Positions 6,319 to 12,655 of a stretch of DNA of 12,655 nt are shown piece after piece (within the stretch, counting starts at the first letter, position 1; the number at the start of each line of letters is the position of its first letter). The notes under the pieces were generated by a model. It was given only the letters and a program-made list of their open reading frames with translations, made no database searches and was not told where the DNA came from. Source of the DNA: Anaerolineae bacterium (GTDB lineage Bacteria > Chloroflexota > Anaerolineae > 4572-78 > J111); the NCBI GenBank assembly GCA_020433785.1, contig JAGRCC010000046.1:1-12655 (forward strand), read 5' to 3'. Both the position numbers and the translations under genes were made by a program.

Positions 6319-7545
6319 ATGTCTAAACAGTTAACAACCCTAGCTTTAATGATTGCTTTGATTTGGAGTACGGCCACCCTATCCATCGCTTATGCCGGCC
6401 CGCTGCCGCAGGACCCTCGACCATCGGATGACGGAGATGGAAGTAGCAGCGATGACGGCCACCACAGCGACGATAGCGACTCGGCCGCCGAGCGCTGTGC
6501 CATTCTGCAAGGGGAAGTGCTCCACTGGGGAGTCGGAGCGCTGGGCGGCATCGGCTCGAAATTGAGCACAGGCAGTTGGGAGGTCGACGCCACCAGTTCT
6601 AGCAACGGGACCTATAGTTTTGGCAGTCTCGGCACGGGCATTGCCACGCTGCAAGTTGTGCTGCCCCCGGCGCTGGATGATTCGCTTGATCCGCTTATCC
6701 AGAACGCGGGCGTGTACCTCAACTGCGACTACGCCACCATCGCCAATATCGCCGTGTATAGCGGCCCTCGCGTCGATCCGCCGGCGACCCTGGAAATGAC
6801 CGGCCCATCGACGCTATCGCCCGGTGTTGAAATCCCGGTCAAACTAACGGTCAAAAACACCTTACCCAATGACAGCACTAATGTCATCGTCACCAGCTTG
6901 ATGCCAGCCGGCTTAACGGCCACCAAGGTCGAAGCCGCCTCCATCGCCGCTGAAAATCTCAAGATTGTCAACGGCGGCGACGATGGCCAATTGGTGGCGG
7001 TCTTTCTGGATACCATGCCTTCCGGAGCCGAGCGCAATGTCTTTATCACGGTCAAGGCCGCCGCTGATCAGCCGAACAGCGGCCAAATTCGACAAACTGC
7101 CACCCTCTTTTACCGCGAAAGTGCCGCCGATCAAGCTTGGCTCGATTTCACCATCGGCTCGGATAATGAGCCGGCTCCGGCGGCTCCGATCGTGGAACCG
7201 ATCTCTATTACTCCAACACTCGTAATCGCGGCCCAGACGATCACCGCCACAGCCACTCCTGAAGCCACAGCAACACCACAGCCAACTCAGCCCCCAACAA
7301 CAGAGCCGACCGTCGAAGCCGAAAGCGAAGACGAGGACAATTTTGTTCCTCCCAACGGACTGCCTAAAACAGGTGACACCGAGCCGGAGTCTGTGGCCGA
7401 ACCGCCCCCTGATATGCTGCCGGTCACCGGTCGAATTGGAATTGTGGCCGAAGTAGAACCGTTTCTACCGCTGGCCGGGGTGAGCTTGACTGTATTGATT
7501 TTGCTCATCTATGGGGTCCGCTCGGTCCACCGCACCGATCGCTAA
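6319..7545 (+). CDS. LPxTG-type surface protein with DUF11-like domain
   Basis: The 408-residue exported protein has a signal peptide (1-26, likely cut after AYA), then an Asp/Ser/His-rich stretch (36-55). A small beta domain (about 60-148) is bounded by Cys60 and Cys136 and resembles carboxypeptidase-regulatory-like folds (GEVLHWGVG, NGTYSFGSL). A DUF11-like beta-sandwich follows (about 154-280, VKLTVKNTLPND, MPAGL). After a Thr/Pro/Glu-rich spacer (about 284-345) come two sorting-like motifs, LPKTG (348-352) and LPVTG (367-371), a hydrophobic segment (383-399) and the basic tail RSVHRTDR. That order is typical of sortase substrates, but no sortase gene is in the window, so anchoring may be by the membrane segment alone. 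AGGTG (6306-6310) lies eight bases before the ATG. A strong terminator follows. Confidence 0.8.
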   Translation: MSKQLTTLALMIALIWSTATLSIAYAGPLPQDPRPSDDGDGSSSDDGHHSDDSDSAAERCAILQGEVLHWGVGALGGIGSKLSTGSWEVDATSSSNGTYSFGSLGTGIATLQVVLPPALDDSLDPLIQNAGVYLNCDYATIANIAVYSGPRVDPPATLEMTGPSTLSPGVEIPVKLTVKNTLPNDSTNVIVTSLMPAGLTATKVEAASIAAENLKIVNGGDDGQLVAVFLDTMPSGAERNVFITVKAAADQPNSGQIRQTATLFYRESAADQAWLDFTIGSDNEPAPAAPIVEPISITPTLVIAAQTITATATPEATATPQPTQPPTTEPTVEAESEDEDNFVPPNGLPKTGDTEPESVAEPPPDMLPVTGRIGIVAEVEPFLPLAGVSLTVLILLIYGVRSVHRTDR

Positions 7546-7547
7546 AG

Positions 7548-7575
7548 TTGATAAATCCGTCACTCAAGATATAAT
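7548..7575 (+). promoter_or_regulatory. Near-consensus sigma70 promoter for the M16 peptidase gene
   Basis: TTGATA (7548-7553, five of six matches) and a perfect TATAAT (7570-7575) lie 16 bases apart. It begins three bases after the stop of the surface-protein gene. The predicted transcript start, about 7582, is the first base of the hairpin listed next. Confidence 0.65.
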
Positions 7576-7581
7576 CACTAT

Positions 7582-7612
7582 CTGGGCTGCGCTTTGGCAG
7601 CCCAGTTTTTTT
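7582..7612 (+). terminator. Intrinsic terminator of the LPxTG-protein gene
   Basis: CTGGGCTGC (7582-7590) and GCAGCCCAG (7597-7605) pair over nine bases around the loop GCTTTG, directly followed by seven T (7606-7612). It is the best terminator in the window. It lies between the surface-protein stop and the peptidase start and would also form the 5' end of transcripts begun at the 7548 promoter. Confidence 0.85.
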
Positions 7613-7632
7613 ATATGAGGTCAGGCTATTTA

Positions 7633-8901
7633 ATGCATTACATCGATCATACACTACCGAATGGCTTGCGGATTTTAATGGTTCCGGCCTATGCCTTTCA
7701 ATCGATCAGCATGGGCGTTTTTGTGAAGGTTGGCGCTCGCTATGAACCGGCTAACCTATCGGGAATTTCACATTTCATTGAGCATATGCTCTTTAAAGGG
7801 ACTAAAAACAGACCGTCCGCCAGGCAAATCGCCGAAGCCATAGAAGGTATCGGCGGCGATAGTAATGCTTATACCGGTCCAGAAACCACGGTTTACTACA
7901 CCAAAGTCGCGGCCGCTCATGTTAATGTCGCCATTGATTTTCTGGCCGACTTGCTCAGAAATTCGTTGTTTACAACGGAGGACATCAAAAAAGAGCGCCG
8001 GGTCATCGGCGAAGAGATCAATATGGTGTTCGACTCCCCGGACGAGTGGCTCGATGTCATCATCGATGAAGTCTTGTGGCCTGATCATCCGCTGGGCCAG
8101 AGTGTGACCGGTACCGCTGCCAGTTTGCGCAACATCAACCGCACCTCCCTCATCTCATTCTTTAAGGCCAGTTATCACCCCGGGAACATCGTTGTCGCTT
8201 TGGGCGGTGCGTTCGATCCCGATCGGGTCATTCCGGAAATTGACGCCCGGTTAGGCGATTGGCCGGCCCAAGCGCCCCCTGCCTATGAGCCGGCTCCGGC
8301 TCCGGTCCCAGAAGTACGCTACCGCATCGAACATCGAGCCATTGAGCAGGGGCATCTCTGTTTGGCTCTGCCCGGATTGCCACGTACCCATCCCGATCGC
8401 TATGCGTTGAGCATCCTCAACACGCTCTTGGGCGACGGCATGAGTTCGCGGCTGTTTCTGAGTATTAGAGAAGAGAAAGGGTTGGCCTACGCCGTCGACT
8501 CCGGCCTCAACCTGTTACAGGATACCGGTTCGCTCACTATTTACGCCGGCGTCGATCCCCGGCGGGCGGGCGAGGCGCTGCAAGCCATTTTGGTCGAGTT
8601 AAAACGGTTGGGTGATGACCCGGTTCCCGCTAAAGAACTTCGCAAGGCCAAAGAATACGTCAAAGGCCGCATGGTGCTGGGGCTGGAAGATACGTACAGT
8701 CAAGCCGCCTGGGTGGCCTATCAAGCCCTGTATCAAAATGAGATAAAATCACCGGAAGAAGTCTTAGCCGCCTATGAGGCCGTAACCGGCGACGCAATCA
8801 GCGCCCTGGTGGAGCAGTTGATTGCTCCCGGACACTATAGTTTGGCCGCCATTGGTCCCTTTGGCCGGGGCGAGAGCCTGATTCGCCTGATAACCGAATA
8901 A
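7633..8901 (+). CDS. M16 family zinc metallopeptidase
   Basis: The 422-residue, probably cytoplasmic protease has the pitrilysin/processing-peptidase fold. The N-terminal half opens LPNGLRIL and carries the inverted zinc motif H47-F-I-E50-H51, followed by FKGT. A third ligand is expected at E127 or E128 in VIGEEINM, at the family's usual distance of 76-77 residues from the second His. The C-terminal half has GDGMSSRLF and REEKGLAYAV (about 268-288), the region of the substrate-binding Arg/Tyr pair. The length fits the one-domain-pair M16B type that works as a dimer. The chosen ATG at 7633 follows GAGGTCAGG (7617-7625). An in-frame ATG at 7615 would add six residues, and a TTG at 7594 lies inside the terminator hairpin. 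The physiological substrate is unknown. Confidence 0.93.
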   Translation: MHYIDHTLPNGLRILMVPAYAFQSISMGVFVKVGARYEPANLSGISHFIEHMLFKGTKNRPSARQIAEAIEGIGGDSNAYTGPETTVYYTKVAAAHVNVAIDFLADLLRNSLFTTEDIKKERRVIGEEINMVFDSPDEWLDVIIDEVLWPDHPLGQSVTGTAASLRNINRTSLISFFKASYHPGNIVVALGGAFDPDRVIPEIDARLGDWPAQAPPAYEPAPAPVPEVRYRIEHRAIEQGHLCLALPGLPRTHPDRYALSILNTLLGDGMSSRLFLSIREEKGLAYAVDSGLNLLQDTGSLTIYAGVDPRRAGEALQAILVELKRLGDDPVPAKELRKAKEYVKGRMVLGLEDTYSQAAWVAYQALYQNEIKSPEEVLAAYEAVTGDAISALVEQLIAPGHYSLAAIGPFGRGESLIRLITE

Positions 8902-8907
8902 TTAGAC

Positions 8908-8936
8908 TTGCAGAAATACCTCTATTCTGCTATCCT
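8908..8936 (+). promoter_or_regulatory. Putative extended -10 promoter for the 8983 gene
   Basis: TATCCT (8931-8936) is preceded by TG plus one base (8928-8930), and TTGCAG (8908-8913) lies 17 bases upstream. The spacer contains an imperfect inverted repeat, CAGAA (8911-8915) and TTCTG (8925-8929). That repeat may be an operator, or the remains of a terminator for the peptidase gene, though it lacks a T-tract. Confidence 0.45.
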
Positions 8937-8982
8937 CTCACTGTACTATCTAACTAAATCTTACACTTGAAGGCCTAAATGC

Positions 8983-9285
8983 ATGGTTAAGTTACTAATG
9001 AGTTGGGATATCAAACCGGGTTCGGAAAGCGAATACTTTGAATTTATTGTCAGGGAATTTATTCCCGGTATGACCAAACTGGGCATGCAGCCAACCGAAG
9101 CTTGGTACACTGTTTTTGGCAGTGGCCCCCAAATTCTCCAGGGCAGCGTCACCGAAGACCTGAACACAATGCAGACTATTTTAGCCAGTGAGGACTGGCG
9201 AAAGTTGCAGGGGCGTCTGTTCGGCTTTGTTAGTAATTTCAACAGTAAAATTGTACGCGCCACAGGCCGATTTCAACTGCTTTAA
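8983..9285 (+). CDS. Uncharacterised 100-residue protein, possible dimeric alpha/beta-barrel fold
   Basis: This small soluble protein has no signal peptide and no membrane segment. Its pattern is strand (KLLMSWDI), helix (SEYFEFIVREFIPGM), strand (AWYTVFG), strand (ILQGSVT), helix (LNTMQTILAS) and a long amphipathic helix (WRKLQGRLFGFVSNF). That is consistent with ferredoxin-like dimeric alpha/beta-barrel proteins such as the Dabb or NIPSNAP-like groups, but similarity at this length is weak and I do not assign a function. GAAGG (8969-8973) lies nine bases before the ATG. It has its own putative promoter and sits between unrelated genes, so context does not help. Confidence 0.8.
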   Translation: MVKLLMSWDIKPGSESEYFEFIVREFIPGMTKLGMQPTEAWYTVFGSGPQILQGSVTEDLNTMQTILASEDWRKLQGRLFGFVSNFNSKIVRATGRFQLL

Positions 9286-9347
9286 CCTTCCCGGTGAGCC
9301 AACATTTAAATAGAGCGTGATCCGCCGGCAATTCCCTCTATGACCGC

Positions 9348-9375
9348 TTGCATCCCCCTGATTTCATGCCATAAT
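9348..9375 (+). promoter_or_regulatory. Putative extended -10 promoter for xseA
   Basis: CATAAT (9370-9375, five of six matches) follows TG plus one base (9367-9369). TTGCAT (9348-9353) lies 16 bases upstream as a weak -35. The predicted start near 9382 gives a leader of about 48 bases before xseA. Nothing else stands out in the 144-base gap (9286-9429). Confidence 0.5.
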
Positions 9376-9429
9376 GTGCTTACAAATTGGCACGCCGCTT
9401 TGCGCCTAACGCCTTAAAGTCGTTATTCA

Positions 9430-10653
9430 ATGTACCAACCAACCCTGTTCGATTTCTCGCCAAAAGTTTATTCAATCAGCGAAATTAACGCCTACATTCG
9501 CCAAAAATTTGAAGCCGATGGCCGCCTACAAAATGTTTGGCTAGAGGGGGAAATTTCTAACTGGAAACCGGCTGCCTCCGGCCACATTTACTTTACCCTA
9601 AAAGATGCTAAAGCCACCATCCGCTGTGTCATTTGGCGAGCAACGGCCAGCCAACTTGTTTACCGGCCACAGCGCGAAGGTGAGGCTATTTTGGCTCACG
9701 GCAAAATCTCGATCTACGAAGCCGGGGGAAATTATCAATTTTATGTCGATGATCTCGAACCGGTCGGTCAGGGCGCGCTTCACGCCGAATTCGAGCGGAT
9801 CAAAGCCCATCTGTCGGCCGAAGGCTTGTTTGAGGCCGATCTCAAAAAGCCGCTGCCCGCTTTTCCTAAACACATAGGCGTGGTCACATCGCCCGATGCG
9901 GCGGCGCTGCGTGATATTCTTAACGTCCTGCGGCGGCGATATCCACTCGCGCAGGTCATTCTCTCGCCGGCGGCGGTGCAGGGCGAGGCGGCGCCTCGGC
10001 AACTTATGGCCGCGCTGCACCTGCTGGCCCGGCAGCCCATCGATGTGATCATTTTGGCTAGAGGTGGCGGCAGCCTGGAAGATTTATGGGCTTTTAACAA
10101 TGAAGCCCTGGCTCGCTCAATTGCCGCTTGCCCTATCCCCATTGTCACCGGCGTAGGCCACGAAACCGATTTCACCATCGCCGATTTTGTGGCCGATGTG
10201 CGCGCGCCCACGCCTTCCGCCGCGGCGGAAATTGTTTCGCCCAACCGCTTTGACTTAGAACAAAATCTGGCCGGCGCAGAAATTGCCTTAATCGACGCCG
10301 CCCGGCAAATCGTTCACCAGGCCCGCACCGATCTAAACCGGCAGACCTGGGCTTTAGAACGGCTGTCACCCCAAAACCAGATCAATACCTTCCGGCAGCA
10401 GATCGACAGCCTGACTTACCGGGCTACCCAAACGCTGCGGCATCGCCTGGATTTACAACGGCAGCAGGTTGCCAGTCTGGCTTCGCGCTTGGAAACATTA
10501 AATCCTCACGCCACACTTAGCCGGGGTTACGCTATTGTCCAAAAAGAAAACACCGTAATCAGCCAAACGCAGCAAGTGGATCAGGATGACCGGATTGTGG
10601 TTAAAGTTAGCGATGGCGAATTTGAAGCCATTGTCCAATCCTCAGGGAGATAA
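9430..10653 (+). CDS. xseA: Exodeoxyribonuclease VII large subunit
   Basis: The 407-residue catalytic subunit of exonuclease VII degrades single-stranded DNA to oligonucleotides and works in the cytoplasm with several XseB subunits in mismatch repair and DNA damage clean-up. An OB-fold DNA-binding domain lies at about 12-112 (VWLEGEISNWK, GHIYFTLKD, YQFYVDDLEP). The nuclease domain follows, with TSPDAAALRDIL, ARGGGSLEDLW and GVGHETDFTIAD. By spacing against the E. coli enzyme, the catalytic residues are D162, R211, H244 and D247, all present. The helical region (about 275-350) and the C-terminal LSRGYAIV segment (363-370) are also intact. The length is normal. Unusually, xseB does not follow directly; the next gene, three bases after the stop, is an epimerase. 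Confidence 0.96.
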   Translation: MYQPTLFDFSPKVYSISEINAYIRQKFEADGRLQNVWLEGEISNWKPAASGHIYFTLKDAKATIRCVIWRATASQLVYRPQREGEAILAHGKISIYEAGGNYQFYVDDLEPVGQGALHAEFERIKAHLSAEGLFEADLKKPLPAFPKHIGVVTSPDAAALRDILNVLRRRYPLAQVILSPAAVQGEAAPRQLMAALHLLARQPIDVIILARGGGSLEDLWAFNNEALARSIAACPIPIVTGVGHETDFTIADFVADVRAPTPSAAAEIVSPNRFDLEQNLAGAEIALIDAARQIVHQARTDLNRQTWALERLSPQNQINTFRQQIDSLTYRATQTLRHRLDLQRQQVASLASRLETLNPHATLSRGYAIVQKENTVISQTQQVDQDDRIVVKVSDGEFEAIVQSSGR

Positions 10654-10656
10654 TGT

Positions 10657-11646
10657 ATGTTGAAAATTTTAGTGACCGGCAGCAGCGGACAGGTTGGCAC
10701 CAATTTGAGCCTGGCCTTGATGAAAAAAGGCGTTTCGGTCTTGGGTATCGACCGCCGACCTAATTCCTGGACCGACCAGATTCCCTTTCTTAAGCGCGAC
10801 CTGGCGGCTGAAGGCATGCCTACGTCGCCAATGTTAAACGCGGTCATCCCCGGCTTTGACCGGCCTGATCTGGTGGTTAGTTTGGCCGCTAACGCCAAGG
10901 TTCACGAACTGGTCCTCGATCCCAAACGCGCCCACGAAAATACGACCACCACCTTTAACGTGCTTGAGTTTTGCCGGATGCAGCAGGTTCCGGTCGTGTT
11001 TAGCAGTTCCAGAGAAGTCTACGGCCGGCCTGAACCGCCATCGGTCAGCGAAGATAAGGCCGATGTTTATCACATTCTTAGCCCTTACGCCGCCTACAAA
11101 ATGGCCGATGAAATGCTGATCTACTCCTATGCCCACTGCTACAACCTCAAGTACCTTATTTTTCGCTTGAGCAATGTTTACGGCCGGTATGATAGCGATT
11201 TACAGCGAATGACGCGCGTCATCCACATTTTCATCGACCAGATGCGGCGCGGCGAACCGATTACCATTTACGACCGCCATAAATTGATCGATTTCACTTA
11301 CATTGATGACTGCGTTAATGGCTTTATGCTGGGCATCGAAAAGCTGCTCAACAATGAGGTGGTTAACGAAACCTTCAACCTTAGTTCGGGCAGTCCCGCT
11401 ACACTGATCCAGTTGGCCGAAACCATCGCCGCCAATCTCAACGTTACGCCTGAGATTATCGACAAACCGATTAGACCCGGCGAGATCAATTTTTACGTCG
11501 CCGATTTAACCAAAGCCAAAAAATTATTGGGCTATAACCCCAAGATGACTTTTGAAGACGGCATCAAACGGTCTATCGATTGGGTTTTAGAGTGGAACAA
11601 AACGGTTCAACCTGATTTGTTAAGAATAGAGCACAGCGGTTACTAA
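10657..11646 (+). CDS. NAD-dependent epimerase/dehydratase (extended SDR family)
   Basis: The 329-residue cytoplasmic enzyme probably acts on a nucleotide sugar for polysaccharide synthesis; the exact substrate cannot be read. The Rossmann motif is G8-S-S-G11-Q-V-G14, followed by an acidic D32 (GIDRR) that favours NAD(H). The catalytic triad is S118 or a neighbour in FSSSREVYG, with Y144 and K148 (Y-A-A-Y-K). FRLSNVYGRYD (169-179), DFTYIDD (212-218) and FNLSSG (240-245) are also typical of the family. The ribosome site AGGGAGA (10644-10650) is inside the end of xseA and only three bases separate the genes, so the two are probably co-transcribed and coupled. An envelope role fits the surface-protein and deacetylase genes nearby but is inferred. 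Confidence 0.9.
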   Translation: MLKILVTGSSGQVGTNLSLALMKKGVSVLGIDRRPNSWTDQIPFLKRDLAAEGMPTSPMLNAVIPGFDRPDLVVSLAANAKVHELVLDPKRAHENTTTTFNVLEFCRMQQVPVVFSSSREVYGRPEPPSVSEDKADVYHILSPYAAYKMADEMLIYSYAHCYNLKYLIFRLSNVYGRYDSDLQRMTRVIHIFIDQMRRGEPITIYDRHKLIDFTYIDDCVNGFMLGIEKLLNNEVVNETFNLSSGSPATLIQLAETIAANLNVTPEIIDKPIRPGEINFYVADLTKAKKLLGYNPKMTFEDGIKRSIDWVLEWNKTVQPDLLRIEHSGY

Positions 11647-11709
11647 GGGTGCGACTAAATGATGCCCTCATTTCAAAGAGCGTGTGACGGAACCTCGGTA
11701 CAGCAAAGA

Positions 11710-11756
11710 TGATGAAAATAGCTGACTACCGACATCTGACGACTGTATTTTCATTA
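11710..11756. repeat. Inverted repeat with 25-base loop
   Basis: ATGAAAATA (11712-11720) and TATTTTCAT (11746-11754) are perfect reverse complements. One G-T pair and one T-A pair extend the stem to 11 bases (11710-11756). The loop contains CTGAC twice. No T-tract follows, so it is not a standard terminator. It may be a folded leader, a small-RNA element or a remnant of a small insertion. Confidence 0.5.
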
Positions 11757-11817
11757 GAGGCATAGAGCAAATGATTTTCGTGCCATATAAGACGGGCTAC
11801 CTCTCATAAATAGCAGT

Positions 11818-11844
11818 TTGACTATTCTATTATTCTCGTATAAT
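11818..11844 (+). promoter_or_regulatory. Near-consensus sigma70 promoter for xseB
   Basis: TTGACT (11818-11823) and a perfect TATAAT (11839-11844) lie 15 bases apart (16 if the -35 is read one base earlier). Both hexamers are strong; the spacer is slightly short. The predicted start near 11851 gives a leader of about 48 bases. Confidence 0.65.
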
Positions 11845-11898
11845 TGTAATAAGATAACGGTCTGATCGAAAACGACTCAAAAATGTAGGAACGCAAAA

Positions 11899-12132
11899 AT
11901 GGACAGTACCGCAAACGCCATCGACCAATTGACTTTTGAAGAAGCCTATAACCGGCTGCAAGAAACGGTTACCCAGCTTGAAGCCGGCAATCTGCCGTTG
12001 GCCGAAGCTATGGCCCTCTATCAAACCGGGATGGATTTGGCTAAACAGTGTGGGTTGCAGCTAGACCAGGCCGAGCTGACCATCAAAAAATTAACCCCCT
12101 CCGGCGATTTGGTCGATTTTGAAGAGATTTAA
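11899..12132 (+). CDS. xseB: Exodeoxyribonuclease VII small subunit
   Basis: The 77-residue subunit pairs with XseA; several copies bind the helical region of the large subunit to form active exonuclease VII. LTFEEAYNRLQETVTQLEAG (11-30), then LPLAEAMALYQTG (32-44), the long second helix and the C-terminal tail are the standard XseB pattern, and the length is normal. AGGA (11887-11890) lies eight bases before the ATG. It is not adjacent to xseA: the epimerase gene and a 252-base gap lie between, and it has its own promoter. The deacetylase gene begins 12 bases downstream, so xseB probably heads a transcript with it. Confidence 0.95.
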   Translation: MDSTANAIDQLTFEEAYNRLQETVTQLEAGNLPLAEAMALYQTGMDLAKQCGLQLDQAELTIKKLTPSGDLVDFEEI

Positions 12133-12144
12133 CAAGGCCCGGTT

Positions 12145-12655
12145 GTGAAAGCGATCATGCGGACTCTTTTCCGTTTTTGGTTTGTTGCGCCTATACTGTT
12201 GCTGGTTGTCGGGATGCAGGTGGGGATGGGTTTAGTGGTGGCCGATAACGCTGCGGCCATCCCGACTCCCACTTCAACCCTTAGACCCACGTTCACTTCA
12301 ACGCCATCCCCAACCGCCACACCGACCAGCACCTTACCGCCTACGCCAACCGCCACTCCGGTCATCCCAACGCCAACGCGGGCCACGCCGACGGCCCGAC
12401 CTACGCCGACCACCGCCGCAGTCTCACCCACCGTCGTCTTATCCCCAACCGAGCCGGTCCTGCCCACGGCCACACTCATCTCATCCGTTCCGATGTCATC
12501 GACCCTTGAAGCGTTGCCCACCAATCCACCGCCTACCGCTTCACCGATTCGGATCAGCCGGCCCACCGGCACTTTCCACGTGCCGATTTTGATGTACCAC
12601 TATCTTTCAACACCACCGGCCGGAGCGGACGCCATCCGGATGGATCTGTCGGTGC
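12145..12655 (+). CDS. Membrane-tethered polysaccharide deacetylase, N-terminal part only
   Basis: The reading frame stays open to the window end, giving about 170 residues. A short basic N-terminus and a hydrophobic segment (about 8-33, LFRFWFVAPILLLVV onward) form an uncleaved or cleaved export signal. A long Thr/Pro/Ala-rich linker (about 40-134, repeats such as PTPTATP) follows. The last part reads HVPILMYHYLSTPPAGAD, which is the usual opening of NodB-type polysaccharide deacetylases; the downstream catalytic Asp and His motifs lie outside the window. It would remove acetyl groups from a cell-envelope polysaccharide on the outer face. A GTG start at 12145 is chosen because AAGG (12134-12137) lies seven bases upstream. 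The ATG at 12157 is the alternative and would drop four residues. Confidence 0.8.
   Translation, partial: MKAIMRTLFRFWFVAPILLLVVGMQVGMGLVVADNAAAIPTPTSTLRPTFTSTPSPTATPTSTLPPTPTATPVIPTPTRATPTARPTPTTAAVSPTVVLSPTEPVLPTATLISSVPMSSTLEALPTNPPPTASPIRISRPTGTFHVPILMYHYLSTPPAGADAIRMDLSV

Larger units (their letters stand above)
11647..11898. other. 252-base gap between the epimerase gene and xseB
   Basis: I see no gene here. It holds a small hairpin, AAATGA/TCATTT (11657-11673, 5-base loop, no T-tract), a longer inverted repeat (11710-11756) and the xseB promoter near its right end. It separates two genes that are normally adjacent, xseA and xseB, together with the intervening epimerase. Confidence 0.6.

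Noticed and set aside
7594..7632. Upstream TTG (and the ATG at 7615) as start of the M16 peptidase
   Set aside because: The TTG is inside the terminator hairpin and would add residues before the normal family N-terminus. The ATG at 7633 has a purine-rich ribosome site (7617-7625) at good distance.
8911..8929. Imperfect hairpin as terminator of the M16 gene
   Set aside because: The stem has a bulge and no T-tract follows; it overlaps a plausible promoter instead.
9780..10244. 154-residue reverse-strand frame within xseA
   Set aside because: It lies opposite the highly conserved catalytic domain of xseA; no promoter, ribosome site or domain supports it.
12129..12572. 147-residue reverse-strand frame rich in Gly and Val
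   Set aside because: It is the mirror of the Thr/Pro-rich deacetylase linker; its low-complexity GVG pattern follows from ACC/CCG-type codons on the + strand, and it overlaps a recognisable gene.
1..12655. Defence island, toxin-antitoxin pair, prophage or integrative element
   Set aside because: No nuclease, integrase, transposase, terminase or toxin signatures were seen; exonuclease VII here is the ordinary housekeeping enzyme.

Overview
This window looks like chromosomal DNA of a Chloroflexota bacterium, probably from the Anaerolineae and its relatives. That assignment is an inference from style. The secreted proteins carry long Thr/Pro/Ala-rich linkers. A large extracellular beta-sandwich protein ends its repeat array with an FLPAILK-type motif like those common in secreted Chloroflexota proteins. 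The small metallo-beta-lactamase-fold protein and the winged-helix regulator also have the look of that phylum. All genes I can support are on the + strand. I see no tRNA, rRNA, CRISPR array, insertion sequence or prophage.

Layout. A small winged-helix regulator (82-432) is followed by a promoter-bearing gap and a two-gene unit: a metallo-beta-lactamase-fold protein (525-1160) and a membrane-anchored TPR protein (1173-1949). A 352-base non-coding stretch (1950-2301) holds palindromes and phased repeats. Next comes an envelope block: a 1312-residue secreted protein with nine tandem prealbumin/CnaB-like modules (2302-6240), and a 408-residue LPxTG-type surface protein (6319-7545) that ends at a good intrinsic terminator. 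Housekeeping-type genes follow: an M16 zinc peptidase (7633-8901), a 100-residue alpha+beta protein (8983-9285), xseA (9430-10653), an NAD-dependent sugar epimerase/dehydratase (10657-11646), xseB (11899-12132), and the start of a membrane-tethered polysaccharide deacetylase (12145 to beyond the window end).

How the genes relate. xseA and xseB encode the two subunits of exodeoxyribonuclease VII. Here they are separated by the epimerase gene and a 252-base gap, and xseB has its own near-consensus promoter. The two surface proteins, the deacetylase and probably the epimerase all concern the cell envelope. The most notable feature is the giant secreted protein. Each of its nine modules keeps the Lys/Glu/Asn triad expected of self-forming isopeptide (CnaB-type) domains and also has exactly two cysteines, so the protein could be a doubly cross-linked extracellular stalk.

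Regulation. Six sigma70-like promoters can be read (near 451, 6251, 7548, 8908, 9348 and 11818), and four of them have a TGn extended -10. The promoter at 7548-7575 would start transcription almost exactly at the first base of the terminator hairpin of the preceding gene.
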